From positions 1 to 64,000 of the forward strand of contig CAMWXE010000020.1 in the NCBI GenBank assembly GCA_947178145.1: a DNA stretch of 64,000 bases, read 5' to 3'. Under the pieces are notes generated by a model. That model did not search any database and was not told the DNA's origin. It saw only the letters and a program-made list of their open reading frames with translations. Positions 16,037-25,821 of this stretch are shown piece by piece; the first letter of the stretch is position 1, and each line of letters opens with the position of its first letter. Position numbers and translations under genes: made by a program. The DNA comes from an uncultured Lachnospiraceae bacterium. Lineage in GTDB: Bacteria; Bacillota; Clostridia; Lachnospirales; Lachnospiraceae.

Positions 16037-16894
16037 CTATTCCCGTCCCACAGAGCCGTGTTCATACCGCCACTGCCTGGGCGAAATATGGTACACATTC
16101 TTAAACGCGCGTGAGAAGTGCAGCTGGTTTGGATAGCCCACTGCATTGCTGATATCACAGATGGACAAGCTGGTGAGTTTTAGGAGCTCGGCAGCTTTTG
16201 TCATGCGGTAGGAGATGAGAAATTCCTGTGGGGATTTCCCCATATTTTCGTGAAATATCTTTCCGAAATAACTCCGGTTCAGTCCGCAGGAAGCTGCGAT
16301 GTCTTCCACGGAAATAGCGTTCTGAAAATTCTGTTCAATAAACGCAATCGCCTCGCGGATATAGAAATCGCGCAGATTGTTTCCGCGGCTGAGCTGCGTC
16401 AGGCTGCAGGAGCGGACAAGACTGTCGATAAAGAGATAGAGGTGTCCGATCAGGTGAAAAGGAGATTCCTCCTTGTGATTGACGATATATAACATTTCTG
16501 ACTTCATTGTCTCGGCAAGGTCTTTGTAGCGCGCCTTGTAGACTGGCTGGTCGGGACTCAGTCCGGTCAGTTCGATCGTCTCCTTTGCGCGCAGCCCGTC
16601 AAATTCAATCCAGACGTACTCCCATGGGATTTCGCGGTCAGCGATATACATATTAATCTGGTTCGGAAAGATCATAAATCCCTGCCCGCTCTTGACGGAG
16701 TAGTTCACAGATTCTCCTTTGGTATTGTTGGCAATCAGAGTGCCAGTTCCGGAGATACAGTAGTGGAACAGGTAATGATTCCGCGCGGCAGGTCCAAACG
16801 AATGAGACGGATCGCACTTCTCCCAGCCAAACTGATATAAACCCATGTCAATAAAATTCTCACTTGGAAAGATGGAAAAAATGACTTCGCTCAT
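16037..16894 (-). CDS. AraC-family regulator, MsmR-like
   Basis: A 285-aa regulator with an N-terminal cupin-like sugar-sensing domain (about 1-160; HYLFHYCISGTGTLI, GQGFMIFP) and two C-terminal helix-turn-helix motifs (about 185-280; VEDIAASCGLNRSYFGKIFHENMGKSPQEFLISYRM and ISNAVGYPNQLHFSRAFKNVYHISPRQWR). Two in-frame ATGs lie at 16900 and 16894; the second sits 9 bases from AAGGAG and is preferred. It is divergent from the alpha-galactoside operon at 17149 and, by analogy with MsmR/RafR, probably activates it when the sugar is present. Confidence 0.88.
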   Translation of the reverse strand: MSEVIFSIFPSENFIDMGLYQFGWEKCDPSHSFGPAARNHYLFHYCISGTGTLIANNTKGESVNYSVKSGQGFMIFPNQINMYIADREIPWEYVWIEFDGLRAKETIELTGLSPDQPVYKARYKDLAETMKSEMLYIVNHKEESPFHLIGHLYLFIDSLVRSCSLTQLSRGNNLRDFYIREAIAFIEQNFQNAISVEDIAASCGLNRSYFGKIFHENMGKSPQEFLISYRMTKAAELLKLTSLSICDISNAVGYPNQLHFSRAFKNVYHISPRQWRYEHGSVGRE

Positions 16895-17148
16895 GATCAT
16901 CTGCTCCTTTTCAAATTCGTATGGATGTTACCATTAGTTACGTTTTTATCAATTGCCGCTTGTGATGTGCATTGTCCTTTTGGCTTAACAGGACAGATTG
17001 TTATCAGTATATACCATAATGCTAGATGACTTCAAGTAAATATTGCTAAAATAGCATTTTGGTATATAACATGCAAAATGGTGACATTTACGGATAGCAT
17101 AATGATATGTTATGATAGTGCTATCAAAAAAAGAAAGGAGAAAAAAAC

Positions 17149-18429
17149 ATGAAAGGAAACGCAATAGGGCACATTGGCATATCATTATGCTGTATGGCAG
17201 CGGCAGCAGGCATTCAGGGATGCGCAGCTTCCGGTGACAGCAACAAGACAGTGATTGAAATCGTCCAGTACAAACCGGAAGCAGCAGGCTACTTTGAGAT
17301 GCTGGAAGAACAGTTTAATGCATCACACGACGATATTCAATTAAAAATCAGTTCTCCAAACGACGCAATGACAATTTTAAGGACGAGGTTTATCCGTGAG
17401 GATTATCCCGACATTATCGGAATCGGAGGGGATATCAACTACTCCTATTTTGTGGATGCTGAGATTCTTGCAGATGTCTCGGATTATGCGGGGCTTGCGG
17501 ACATCAAGCAGGCATATCGGGATATCGACGAGGCGCTGGAGCTGGTTCCGACGGAGGGGACATACGCAGTCCCGTATGTGGCAAACGCTGCGGGAGTTCT
17601 GTACAACAGGGATTTATTTGAGGAGCATGGATGGCAGATTCCGCAGAACTGGACGGAATTCACAGCGCTGTGCGACGAGATTCAGTCAGAGGGGATTCTG
17701 CCGTTTTATTTCGGATTCAAAGATACCTGGACTTGTCTGGCACCGTGGAATGCCATGGCGGTCAGTCTCGCACCGGCCGATGTGACCAAACAGGTAAACA
17801 GAGGGGAGACGACATTTGCAGAGGAATACAGGGAAGTATCCGAAAAATACCTGGATCTGCTGCAGTACGCTGTGGGTGATCCGTTCGCTTACGGCTACAA
17901 TGACGCCTGCACAGCGTTTGCCAGGGGAGAGGCGGCAATGTACCCCATCGGAAGTTATGCGATTCCCCAGATTCTGTCTGTGAATCCGGATTTGAATATC
18001 GATTCTTTTGTCATGCCGGCAAACGATGACGCAGCCCAAAATACACTCAACTCCGGGATTGACCTTCAGTTTTGTGTGATGGCAGACTGCAAGAACAAGG
18101 AAGCGGCATATGAAGTGCTCGATTTCCTCTACGAGGAGGAAAATATCCAGCAGTACATCGACGCGCAGATTGCGATTCCGTGTAAGGAGGGCGATTTTAC
18201 ACTGTCGCCAATGCTCGACGGCATGAATCAGCATATTGCGGAGGGCAGGATGACTGATTACCAGGATCACTACTATCCGTCGGAGATGGCAGTCGACGCA
18301 CAGATTCAGACGTTCCTGTTACAGAAAGATGTAGATGCGTTCCTGCAGAAATTTGATACAGACTGGCTGCGCTACAACAGAGATATTATCCGTCTCGTAC
18401 AGGAGTACGAAAAAAATCATGGAAATTAG
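17149..18429 (+). CDS. Sugar ABC transporter substrate-binding lipoprotein (raffinose-type)
   Basis: A 426-aa family-1 extracellular solute-binding protein. The N-terminus is a lipoprotein signal: a hydrophobic stretch ending in GIQGC, with Cys25 as the lipid anchor. The mature part begins with VIEIVQYKPEAAGYFEMLEEQFNASH, typical of sugar binders. It should capture alpha-galactosides (melibiose, raffinose or stachyose) outside the membrane, inferred from the alpha-galactosidase in the same operon. The ATG has AAAGGAG at 17134-17140. Upstream, a TATGAT -10 at 17111-17116 has only a weak -35, as expected for an AraC-activated promoter. The two permease genes follow at once. Confidence 0.9.
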   Translation: MKGNAIGHIGISLCCMAAAAGIQGCAASGDSNKTVIEIVQYKPEAAGYFEMLEEQFNASHDDIQLKISSPNDAMTILRTRFIREDYPDIIGIGGDINYSYFVDAEILADVSDYAGLADIKQAYRDIDEALELVPTEGTYAVPYVANAAGVLYNRDLFEEHGWQIPQNWTEFTALCDEIQSEGILPFYFGFKDTWTCLAPWNAMAVSLAPADVTKQVNRGETTFAEEYREVSEKYLDLLQYAVGDPFAYGYNDACTAFARGEAAMYPIGSYAIPQILSVNPDLNIDSFVMPANDDAAQNTLNSGIDLQFCVMADCKNKEAAYEVLDFLYEEENIQQYIDAQIAIPCKEGDFTLSPMLDGMNQHIAEGRMTDYQDHYYPSEMAVDAQIQTFLLQKDVDAFLQKFDTDWLRYNRDIIRLVQEYEKNHGN

Positions 18430-18447
18430 GAGAAGGGGTGTGCGAAT

Positions 18448-19314
18448 ATGAAAAATGAGAGAAAAAGGACATTTTTGCTGATTACGATTCCGATACTGGC
18501 ACTGTTTGTCTGCTTTAACACAATTCCGCTGATTCGCGGCGTGATATACAGCTTTACCAATTTCAAGGGCTTTGGTACATATGACTGGGTAGGCTTCCGC
18601 AATTACATAGACCTGTTTTCTGACGCGCGCGTCGGAAAGTCCTATCTGTTCACGTTCAAGCTTGCGATCGTGACAACCATCGTGGTGAATGTGCTCAGTC
18701 TCGCCCTGGCGCTTGCACTGAACAGCAAGATACGGGCAAAGAGCTTTTTCAGGGGCGCGTATTTTCTGCCAAATATCCTGGGAGCGCTTGTTGTAGGCTA
18801 CATTTTCAACTACTTTTTTACTTATATTCTTCCGGCGTTTGGCTCCATGATCGGTTCTGACTCCCTCAGTTCAAGCATTCTGTCCAACCCGGATTCGGCA
18901 TGGATTGGCATCATGGTAGTCTGTGCATGGCAGGCCGTTGCGATGAACACAATCATCTACATTTCCGGTCTGCAGACAGTGCCGGAGGATGTGTACGAGG
19001 CGGGAGGCCTGGACGGCGCTACCGGATGGAAACAGTTCCGTTATCTGACTTTCCCATTGATTATTCCGTTCTTTTCGATTAATATGGTATTGTGTGTGAA
19101 AAATTTCCTGATGGTGTTTGACCAGATCATGGCGTTGACAAAAGGCGGCCCGGCGCAGAGTACGGAGTCCATCTCATACCTGATCTACAACAATGGTATG
19201 TCAGGGGGACAGTTTGGTTTTCAGAGTGCGAATGCAGTAATATTCTTTTTGGTGATTGTGACGGTTTCCGTTGCACAAATGAAATTTACCGGTAAGAAGG
19301 AGGAGCAGCTATGA
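18448..19314 (+). CDS. Sugar ABC transporter permease, MsmF/UgpA-like
   Basis: A 288-aa inner-membrane permease with six predicted membrane helices, the first at about 9-30 (TFLLITIPILALFVCFNTIPL). The EAA loop that contacts the ATPase reads YEAGGLDGATGWKQFRYLTFPLI (about 183-205). It pairs with the next gene to form the membrane channel of the alpha-galactoside importer. AGAAGGGG precedes the ATG by the usual distance. Its stop overlaps the start of the second permease by four bases. Confidence 0.92.
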   Translation: MKNERKRTFLLITIPILALFVCFNTIPLIRGVIYSFTNFKGFGTYDWVGFRNYIDLFSDARVGKSYLFTFKLAIVTTIVVNVLSLALALALNSKIRAKSFFRGAYFLPNILGALVVGYIFNYFFTYILPAFGSMIGSDSLSSSILSNPDSAWIGIMVVCAWQAVAMNTIIYISGLQTVPEDVYEAGGLDGATGWKQFRYLTFPLIIPFFSINMVLCVKNFLMVFDQIMALTKGGPAQSTESISYLIYNNGMSGGQFGFQSANAVIFFLVIVTVSVAQMKFTGKKEEQL

Positions 19315-20156
19315 TGAAGGAAGGTATGACGAAGAAAACAAACTGGACTGCAATGGTCGTGCTGATTTTAGGTCTTTCTGCGATCGCTTTTCCGCTGTAT
19401 ATGACGCTGATTATTGCGTTTAAGCAGCCCTCGGAAATGACAACCAGTGTCAGCGGAATTTTATCACTGCCCAGGACATGGAGCCTCGACAACTTTAGAG
19501 AGGCAATGCGGGTGACAGACTTTTGGAACTCCCTCAAAAACAGTCTGCTGATCACGATACTGACAGTTGCGCTGTCCATCATCATTCATTCCCTGATGGG
19601 ATATGCACTGGGAAGAAATAAGAGCCACAGCAAATTCTACAGCTTTGTCTATCTGTTTATTGTCAGCGGTATGTTTGTTCCGTTTGCGATCCTGATGATG
19701 CCTCTGGCAAAGCAGACTGCAGAGATGGGGCTGGCAAACTGGTTTGGCGTGATCCTTTTGTATGTCGTATTTTATATGCCGATGAATATCCTCCTGTATT
19801 CGGGATATCTTGTCAATATTCCGATGGCGCTGGAGGAGGCTGCGAAGGTGGATGGGGCATCGACATGGAGAACGTACTGGAAGATCATCTTCCCGATCAT
19901 GCGGCCGATGCATGCGACTGTGGCAGTTCTGACAGCCCTGTCCGTCTGGAATGATGTCATGACACCGCTTGTGATCATGGCAGGTTCCGAGCAGAATACG
20001 CTGCCCCTGGCACAGTTAAACTTCCAGACTCAGTTTGGAACGAATTACAATTTGGCATTTGCATCGTATCTGTTGTCATTGATTCCGATTTTGATTTTCT
20101 ATGTAATCTGTCAGAAACAGATTTTGAACGGCGTAGTAAACGGTGCGGTAAAATAA
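19311..20156 (+). CDS. Sugar ABC transporter permease, MsmG/UgpE-like
   Basis: A 281-aa second permease with six predicted helices. Its EAA loop reads EEAAKVDGASTWRTYWKIIFPIMRP (about 178-202). It overlaps the first permease gene by four bases (ATGA), so the two are co-translated. No ATPase gene follows. Systems of this family in Gram-positives usually share one MsmK-type ATPase encoded elsewhere, which probably applies here. Confidence 0.92.
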   Translation: MMKEGMTKKTNWTAMVVLILGLSAIAFPLYMTLIIAFKQPSEMTTSVSGILSLPRTWSLDNFREAMRVTDFWNSLKNSLLITILTVALSIIIHSLMGYALGRNKSHSKFYSFVYLFIVSGMFVPFAILMMPLAKQTAEMGLANWFGVILLYVVFYMPMNILLYSGYLVNIPMALEEAAKVDGASTWRTYWKIIFPIMRPMHATVAVLTALSVWNDVMTPLVIMAGSEQNTLPLAQLNFQTQFGTNYNLAFASYLLSLIPILIFYVICQKQILNGVVNGAVK

Positions 20157-20185
20157 AAATTTGGTGTATTTAGGAGAAAAGAAGT

Positions 20186-22396
20186 ATGGCAATTCAGTAC
20201 CAACAGGAAAAACAATTATTTACATTGAACACAGAACATACAACTTATCAGATGAAGGTGGATTCGCTGGGTTTCCTGTTACATCTGTATTATGGGGCGA
20301 GAGTGTCCGGGAATATGGACTATCTCTTGACCTACTATGACAGGGGGTTTTCGGGGAACCCGGCGGATGCCGGGAATGACAGGACGTATTCCATGGATGC
20401 CCTGCCGCAGGAGTATCCGCAGGCGGGGACGGGAGACTACCGCAACACGGCCCTTGTGATACGCAATGCAGATGGTTCTGAGTACTGTGACCTGCGCTAT
20501 GTCAGCCATGAGATCAAGAGGGGAAAATATGCGTTAAAGGGGCTTCCTGCTGTGTATGCGGCTGACGGTGAGGCGGAGACGCTGGAGATCCTGCTGGAGG
20601 ATTCAGTCAGCGGGGTGCAGGTAAAGCTTTGGTATGGTGTGCTGGAGAAGGAGGACATCATCACGAGAAGCGCTGCGGTCGTCAATCGTGGTGCAGAACG
20701 GATCTGTGTGGAGAAGGGGGCATCGGCGTGCCTGGATTTCATAAGCGGAGATTATGACTTGATCAGTTTTTACGGCCGGCATGCGATGGAGCGTAATTTC
20801 CAGAGGACGGGGATTGCGCACGGATGCCAGATGATTGGAAGCCGCAGGGGGACTTCCAGTCATCAGTACAATCCGGCGGTGATCATTGCGGATAAAAATG
20901 CGACGGAGGACACAGGGAGCTGTTATGGTATGGTCTTTGTCTACAGCGGCAATTTCATGTGCGAGGCGGAGAAGGACCAGTATGGGCAGACGAGAGTCCT
21001 GATGGGACTGCACAGCGACCTGTTCCACTATCCGCTTGGGAAAGGGGAGACGCTGGTGATACCAGAGACCATTCTCACCTATTCGGCACAGGGATTTGGA
21101 AACCTGTCCCGAAAGTACCATCACTGTATCAAAAAACATCTCTGCAGGGGAAAGTACAGTCAACAGTCGAGACCTGTACTGATCAACAGCTGGGAAGCGG
21201 CGTATTTTGATTTTGACGGCGAGACGATCTACAGTCTGGCAAAGGAAGCGGCTACGCTCGGCATCGATATGGTGGTGATGGATGACGGATGGTTTGGAAA
21301 GCGGGACGACGACGACAGCGGTCTCGGCGATTGGCAGGTCAACGAGGAGAAACTGGGCTGTTCTCTGGGAGAATTGATTGAGCGCATCAATGCGGTCGGG
21401 ATAGCATTCGGCATCTGGATAGAGCCGGAGATGGTATCGGAGGACAGTGCGCTTTACCGGCAGCACCCGGACTGGGTGATACAAGTGCCGGGGAGAAAAC
21501 CAGTTCGAGGAAGAAATCAGCTGGTGCTCGATTTTTCCAGGGAGGACGTGAGAAACTGTATTTTTGACCAAATCTGTGGTGTGCTGGATCAGGGGAAGAT
21601 TGAATATGTGAAGTGGGATATGAACCGGAATCTCACGGATATCTATTCTTTGCAGAGCGATCAGGGAAAGGTCACTTATGACTATGTGCTTGGTGTATAC
21701 GATTTTCTTGAGAAGCTGATACAGAGGTACCCGGATCTGCTGATAGAAGGCTGCAGCGGCGGCGGCGGCAGGTTTGATGCAGGCATGCTGTATTACACGC
21801 CGCAGATCTGGTGCAGTGACAACACCGATGCGATTGACCGGCTGAAGATTCAGTTCGGAACCTCCTTCTTTTATCCGGTTTCTGTCGTCGGTTCCCATGT
21901 GTCTGCGGTGCCAAACCATCAGACGGGAAGAAACACCAGCCTGCGCACAAGGGGAGTGGTGGCGATGGCAGGTACTTTTGGATATGAACTGAATCCTGCG
22001 GCGCTCTCCGATGAGGAAAAGGAAGAAATCAAGGATCAGATTGCAAGTTACAAAAGATATGAGACATTAATCTGCCAGGGGGATTACTACCGTCTGTCCA
22101 ATCCGTTTGAGGACGAGTATGTAGCGTGGGCGTTTGTGTCGGAGAACCAGAAACAGGTGCTGCTGAATGTGGTGATGCAGGAGAACCATGGAAATATGAC
22201 CGTGAGCTATGTGCGGTTGAAAGGTTTGAAACCGGATGCGGTCTATCAGGATACGGAAACCAGTGCTGCGTATTACGGTTCCGCACTGATGGAGGCAGGG
22301 ATTCCGATGCCAGTCCAGCTGGGCGAGTATCAGGCGTATCAGAAATACTTTGTATGTGCAGGAGATGTGGCAGAATCGACGGAACAGAGGGTCTGA
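20186..22396 (+). CDS. Alpha-galactosidase, GH36
   Basis: A 736-aa cytoplasmic glycoside hydrolase family 36 enzyme that releases galactose from melibiose, raffinose and related sugars. The N-terminal beta-sandwich covers about 1-320. The TIM barrel has VVMDDGWFGKRDDD, FGIWIEPEMVSEDS, the nucleophile Asp in KWDMNRNLTDIYS (about 475), and the acid/base Asp in WCSDNTDAIDRLKIQFGTSFFYP (about 538) after EGCSGGGGRFDAGML. There is no signal peptide, so it acts on imported sugar. AGGAGAAAAG precedes the ATG at 20186. It is the last gene of the uptake operon, closed by a strong terminator. Confidence 0.95.
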   Translation: MAIQYQQEKQLFTLNTEHTTYQMKVDSLGFLLHLYYGARVSGNMDYLLTYYDRGFSGNPADAGNDRTYSMDALPQEYPQAGTGDYRNTALVIRNADGSEYCDLRYVSHEIKRGKYALKGLPAVYAADGEAETLEILLEDSVSGVQVKLWYGVLEKEDIITRSAAVVNRGAERICVEKGASACLDFISGDYDLISFYGRHAMERNFQRTGIAHGCQMIGSRRGTSSHQYNPAVIIADKNATEDTGSCYGMVFVYSGNFMCEAEKDQYGQTRVLMGLHSDLFHYPLGKGETLVIPETILTYSAQGFGNLSRKYHHCIKKHLCRGKYSQQSRPVLINSWEAAYFDFDGETIYSLAKEAATLGIDMVVMDDGWFGKRDDDDSGLGDWQVNEEKLGCSLGELIERINAVGIAFGIWIEPEMVSEDSALYRQHPDWVIQVPGRKPVRGRNQLVLDFSREDVRNCIFDQICGVLDQGKIEYVKWDMNRNLTDIYSLQSDQGKVTYDYVLGVYDFLEKLIQRYPDLLIEGCSGGGGRFDAGMLYYTPQIWCSDNTDAIDRLKIQFGTSFFYPVSVVGSHVSAVPNHQTGRNTSLRTRGVVAMAGTFGYELNPAALSDEEKEEIKDQIASYKRYETLICQGDYYRLSNPFEDEYVAWAFVSENQKQVLLNVVMQENHGNMTVSYVRLKGLKPDAVYQDTETSAAYYGSALMEAGIPMPVQLGEYQAYQKYFVCAGDVAESTEQRV

Positions 22397-22426
22397 AACG
22401 GATTGAATAAAATCGACGAAATAGAG

Positions 22427-22464
22427 AATCGAGCAGGGGAGAGAACAACTCCACTGCTCGATTT
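22427..22464. terminator. Terminator between the alpha-galactosidase and chemoreceptor genes
   Basis: AATCGAGCAGGGGA at about 22427-22440 pairs with TCCACTGCTCGATT at 22450-22463 (one mismatch), followed by TTTTG. It lies between two convergent genes and probably serves both. Confidence 0.8.
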
Positions 22465-22485
22465 TGTCTGTAGGTATCCTGTGAT

Positions 22486-24555
22486 TTATTGCGCTTGTCC
22501 GCTCAATCGCTGCCGGATCTGTTCTGATTCTATCGAGAGGTCATACACTTGCTTTGCGACACGCTGGATTTCGGAGACCTGTTCCTGCATGGAATCCGCG
22601 ATGTCCTGTGTGACATTTGCCGTATTCTGCGAGACATCCTGTATGTGGTCGGCTGCGTCCACCATGGCGTGGTCAAGCTCCTGCATTTCTGCCACGAGGG
22701 TTTCCATCTCACCGACGGAATCTTTTGTGATCTGTGCAAGCGACTGGAAGTTCCCAAAGGATTTCTCCACAAAATCGACCATCTCTGTCTGCTTTTGGAT
22801 GTCTCCCCTGATCTCCTGGATATTTTCCACCGTTCTGACGATGTCCCTGCAAAGCTCCTTGATGATATTTTCGATATCCTGTGTGGCGGCCTGGGAATCA
22901 GCGGCAAGTTTTCCGATTGATTCCGCGACAACCATAAAACCTCTTCCGGCTTCCCCGGCGCGCGCGGCTTCTATGGAGGCATTCAGAGACAAAAGTTCCG
23001 TCTCCTCCGAGATTTCATTGATTGTGGTGATGATTCCCGCTATGCGCCGGGAGTGCTCGTCCAGTTTCATAATGTTGGAATACGATTCCTCCATTTTTTG
23101 TTCTGTGACCGTGTTGCTGTTTTTCAGGCCTGCGACACTTTGAGCGCCCTGCTCGCCTGATTTCATGGTGTCTCTGGCATTATGCAGAAGGGATTCGCTT
23201 TTACTTTGCAGTTCCCTGAATTTCTCTTCGAGGTCCGCTGCGCGTTCCACCACGTTTCTGGCATCTTCTGTCTGGTCATGGGTGCCCTGCGCAATCCGCT
23301 CGACAGACTGGTGTGTGCCGTCGATATCCCCTGCAATGTCCTTCAGTCTGTCAGAGCCTTCCACAACTCTGGTGGTAAACTCTGTTACCGTGACAAGGAT
23401 TCCGGCCATTTTCCCGGTGAGATTGTTAAAGCTGCGCGACAAAATGCCAAGTTCATTCGGGATGGTTTCATTGGCTCTGTTCTGGAAGTCTCCGTTTGCG
23501 GCATCGCTGATCAGCTTTGTGACGGACACTACCGGATTGACCAGCCTGCGCGCGACGATGACAATAATGAAAACCGCGAGGATGATCGCAGCAAACACAA
23601 TCGCAACAGAGATGAGCGCAGTGCGGTACACAGAGGACATTGCCGCCGTTTTCTCCCTGAGCGTGATGACGGACCAGGAATCGGAGTCGCCTTTTAATGG
23701 AATGGGGGCATAACTTGCGTAGTACGTGTCGCCGTCGCATATGATTTTCGTGCTTCCGGTGCCGCCGGACATCGCGTCCGCAATCACCTGCTGATACGCT
23801 TCCGAGATGAGAAATGTCTCTTCTTTTGTAACAACGTTACCGTCCGCATCTGTCACGGCATTGCCGTTTGCATCGGTCTCAGATACCGTCCGTTTCAGCG
23901 TCTTGTAATTATACTGCTGCTCAATCTGCTGATTGTCAGGGTGCGCAACGACCACGCCCTCACCGTCTATGACAAAAGAGATCTCACCGTTTTCCGGATC
24001 TGAAAAATTTTCGATAATATCCTGCAGATAGTCAAGCTTTAAATCCACAGCAAAGATACCGATAATGCTGCCGGCATCGTACATAGGAAAGAAGATGGAC
24101 GCGCAGGGCATGCCCGTGTTGACAGAATAATAGGATTGTGAGATAAAGGATTTCTTTTCGTTCATGGTCTGTGTAAACCACCAGCGTGTCGAGCGGTCTG
24201 CCAGCTCACCCGACGAACGCCCTGTCTGCATACCGTCGGCTCCCTGTATATACAGAAGCTCTAGGTAGGTATTCCTCGCGACACAATCTGCGAGAATCGG
24301 TGTCTGTATGTCTGTATCCATCGTCAGGATGCTCGGATTCACGGCAAGCTCTTCCGTCACAGCATAAGCGCCGTCAAGAAATGTGCCGATTTCGCCTGCC
24401 ATCAGTTTTGACTGTCCCTGTTCCCGCTCATAGATATCTTTTTCATACGAGTTAAAAAACATGGCTGTCATCACTGACACAAGTGCTGCGGCAAGGATAC
24501 ATACGATCAGCAGTACGGGTACAAGAAGCTGTCGGAATATACTTCCCTGTTTCAT
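22486..24555 (-). CDS. Methyl-accepting chemotaxis protein with dCache sensor
   Basis: A 689-aa transmembrane chemoreceptor. TM1 is at about 9-31 ([22 protein letters not shown]), an extracellular Cache-type sensor spans about 35-300, and TM2 is at about 308-332. A HAMP linker follows ([22 protein letters not shown]), then the cytoplasmic signalling coiled coil with the hairpin tip [25 protein letters not shown]. The sensor domain contains a short acidic repeat, [13 protein letters not shown], that looks like an inserted loop. It should report an external ligand to CheA/CheW; the ligand is unknown. The gene is single, with a predicted promoter at 24651-24680. Confidence 0.93.
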   Translation of the reverse strand: MKQGSIFRQLLVPVLLIVCILAAALVSVMTAMFFNSYEKDIYEREQGQSKLMAGEIGTFLDGAYAVTEELAVNPSILTMDTDIQTPILADCVARNTYLELLYIQGADGMQTGRSSGELADRSTRWWFTQTMNEKKSFISQSYYSVNTGMPCASIFFPMYDAGSIIGIFAVDLKLDYLQDIIENFSDPENGEISFVIDGEGVVVAHPDNQQIEQQYNYKTLKRTVSETDANGNAVTDADGNVVTKEETFLISEAYQQVIADAMSGGTGSTKIICDGDTYYASYAPIPLKGDSDSWSVITLREKTAAMSSVYRTALISVAIVFAAIILAVFIIVIVARRLVNPVVSVTKLISDAANGDFQNRANETIPNELGILSRSFNNLTGKMAGILVTVTEFTTRVVEGSDRLKDIAGDIDGTHQSVERIAQGTHDQTEDARNVVERAADLEEKFRELQSKSESLLHNARDTMKSGEQGAQSVAGLKNSNTVTEQKMEESYSNIMKLDEHSRRIAGIITTINEISEETELLSLNASIEAARAGEAGRGFMVVAESIGKLAADSQAATQDIENIIKELCRDIVRTVENIQEIRGDIQKQTEMVDFVEKSFGNFQSLAQITKDSVGEMETLVAEMQELDHAMVDAADHIQDVSQNTANVTQDIADSMQEQVSEIQRVAKQVYDLSIESEQIRQRLSGQAQ

Positions 24556-24650
24556 AGTGCGCCTCCAATCTTAGGAATGGTTGATAAATAACTTGTGCAT
24601 CGCTTCTTAAATTATGGTTGTGGATTTGGGTTTCAGTTGTGCTTATATTT

Positions 24651-24680
24651 ATTGTATCATAGAGTATTGGTATTTGTTAA
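24651..24680 (-). promoter_or_regulatory. Probable promoter of the chemoreceptor gene
   Basis: On the minus strand TTAACA (24675-24680) is followed after 18 bp by TACAAT (24651-24656). The leader would be about 95 bases. No sigma-D type motility promoter was seen. Confidence 0.45.
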
Positions 24681-24748
24681 GATTTCACACTTCAATTATA
24701 CAAAAAAAAGCTTGTCTTTACAATAAAATTCACATTAAAGAATAGCGA

Positions 24749-24777
24749 TTGCGTCTTGCAGGATATCGCGGTATAAT
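24749..24777 (+). promoter_or_regulatory. Promoter for the HAD phosphatase gene
   Basis: TTGCGT at 24749-24754 and a perfect TATAAT at 24772-24777 with 17-bp spacing. Confidence 0.65.
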
Positions 24778-24815
24778 AAAAAGCAATACAGGCAGAATGT
24801 ATCAGGAGCAGAACA

Positions 24816-24962
24816 ATGTCAAATCAGTGGCAGAATGGAGGGACTCTGATGGAGGAGACGGGGAGTGAAAGGGCAAGTACGGAAGAAAAGACGATAGAAA
24901 GGCTGTATGACGATGGAAAAAATATTGTATGTAACAGATTTGGACGGCACGCTGCTGAATAA
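24816..24962 (+). CDS. Possible 48-aa upstream ORF overlapping the HAD gene
   Basis: An ATG at 24816 stands 8 bases after AGGAG (24804-24808), a better ribosome site than that of the HAD gene itself. It opens 48 codons that end 56 bases inside the HAD gene in another frame. The peptide is hydrophilic and Glu-rich (SERASTEEKTIERLYDD). It matches no family I know. It may be a translated leader that couples or tunes HAD translation, or chance. Confidence 0.3.
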   Translation: MSNQWQNGGTLMEETGSERASTEEKTIERLYDDGKNIVCNRFGRHAAE

Positions 24963-25749
24963 AAACAACCGTATTAATCCCAAAAGCATAGAGATCATCA
25001 ATGACCTTGTGGAAAAAGGAATGCTGTTTACTTATGCAACTGCGCGGTCGCTGGTGTCCGCTTCCGTGGTGACAGCGGGATTGTCGACAAAGATACCGGT
25101 TATCGCTTATAATGGGGCGTTTATCCTTCAGCCTGCAACGGGTGAAATCTTGTCACAGGAACGATTTCGCAAGGAAGAAATGAACTGTGTGGCAGATGTA
25201 TTAAATGAGTATAATATCAGTCCGTTAGTATATTCTTATATTCAGGGCATCGAAAAGGTTTCATGGATTCCTGAGCGGGAAAACGAGGGCATCAGGCGGT
25301 ATCTCGACATGCGGAAAGGCGATAGGCGGCTTCATCCTGCTGCGAATCAGGAAGAATTGTACCAGGGCGAAATATTTTACTTTACATGTGTCGGGGAGAA
25401 GAGTGAGCTGCAGCCGGTCTATGACATTTTCTCGAAAAATGTGCGGTATCGCTGTACGATCCAGCAGGAATTGTACCGCCCGGAGTATTTTTGCGAGATT
25501 ATGCCAGTCGGAGCGACAAAAGCGCATGCAATTGAGAAGCTAAAGAAAATTTGGAGCTGCGACAAGGTAATCTCCTTTGGTGACGCAATCAACGATATTC
25601 CGATGTTTGAGATATCGGATGAGAGTTATGCGGTGGAGAATGCGGTGGAAGAATTGAAAGCAGTCGCCAGCGGGATCATTGAGAGCAATGAAAATGACGG
25701 AGTGGCAAACTGGCTGAAGGAACATTACAAAGATGACATACATAAATAA
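24907..25749 (+). CDS. Cof-type HAD-IIB phosphatase
   Basis: A 280-aa haloacid-dehalogenase superfamily hydrolase of the Cof/IIB group. Motif I is DLDGTLLN (about 10-17), motif II is in FTYATARS, and motif IV is ISFGDAINDIPMF (about 226-238). These enzymes dephosphorylate sugar phosphates or cofactors in the cytoplasm; the exact substrate cannot be read from sequence. Two start codons are possible, at 24907 and 24913; the second lies at a slightly better distance from GAAAGG at 24897-24902. It is a short single-gene unit ahead of the epimerase gene. Confidence 0.88.
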   Translation: MTMEKILYVTDLDGTLLNKNNRINPKSIEIINDLVEKGMLFTYATARSLVSASVVTAGLSTKIPVIAYNGAFILQPATGEILSQERFRKEEMNCVADVLNEYNISPLVYSYIQGIEKVSWIPERENEGIRRYLDMRKGDRRLHPAANQEELYQGEIFYFTCVGEKSELQPVYDIFSKNVRYRCTIQQELYRPEYFCEIMPVGATKAHAIEKLKKIWSCDKVISFGDAINDIPMFEISDESYAVENAVEELKAVASGIIESNENDGVANWLKEHYKDDIHK

Positions 25750-25821
25750 ATGCCTAAAACGGAGTGATTCAGAAAATTGTCAAAACTACTGTCATAAAAT
25801 GTAGAATATGTGAGGTTTATC

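Larger units (their letters stand above)
24556..24815. other. Intergenic region between divergent genes
   Basis: AT-rich and without coding potential. It holds a minus-strand promoter candidate for the chemoreceptor (24651-24680) and a plus-strand promoter for the HAD gene (24749-24777). No other structure was noticed. Confidence 0.6.

Noticed and set aside
20603-21919. 438-codon open frame antisense to the alpha-galactosidase gene
   Set aside because: It lies wholly within a clear GH36 gene, has no ribosome site and shows an odd His/Arg/Ile-rich composition with no recognisable domain; it is a codon-bias shadow.
22403-23713. Two long plus-strand frames over the chemoreceptor gene
   Set aside because: Ser/Phe/Cys-rich shadows of the minus-strand chemoreceptor coiled coil, which is certain.
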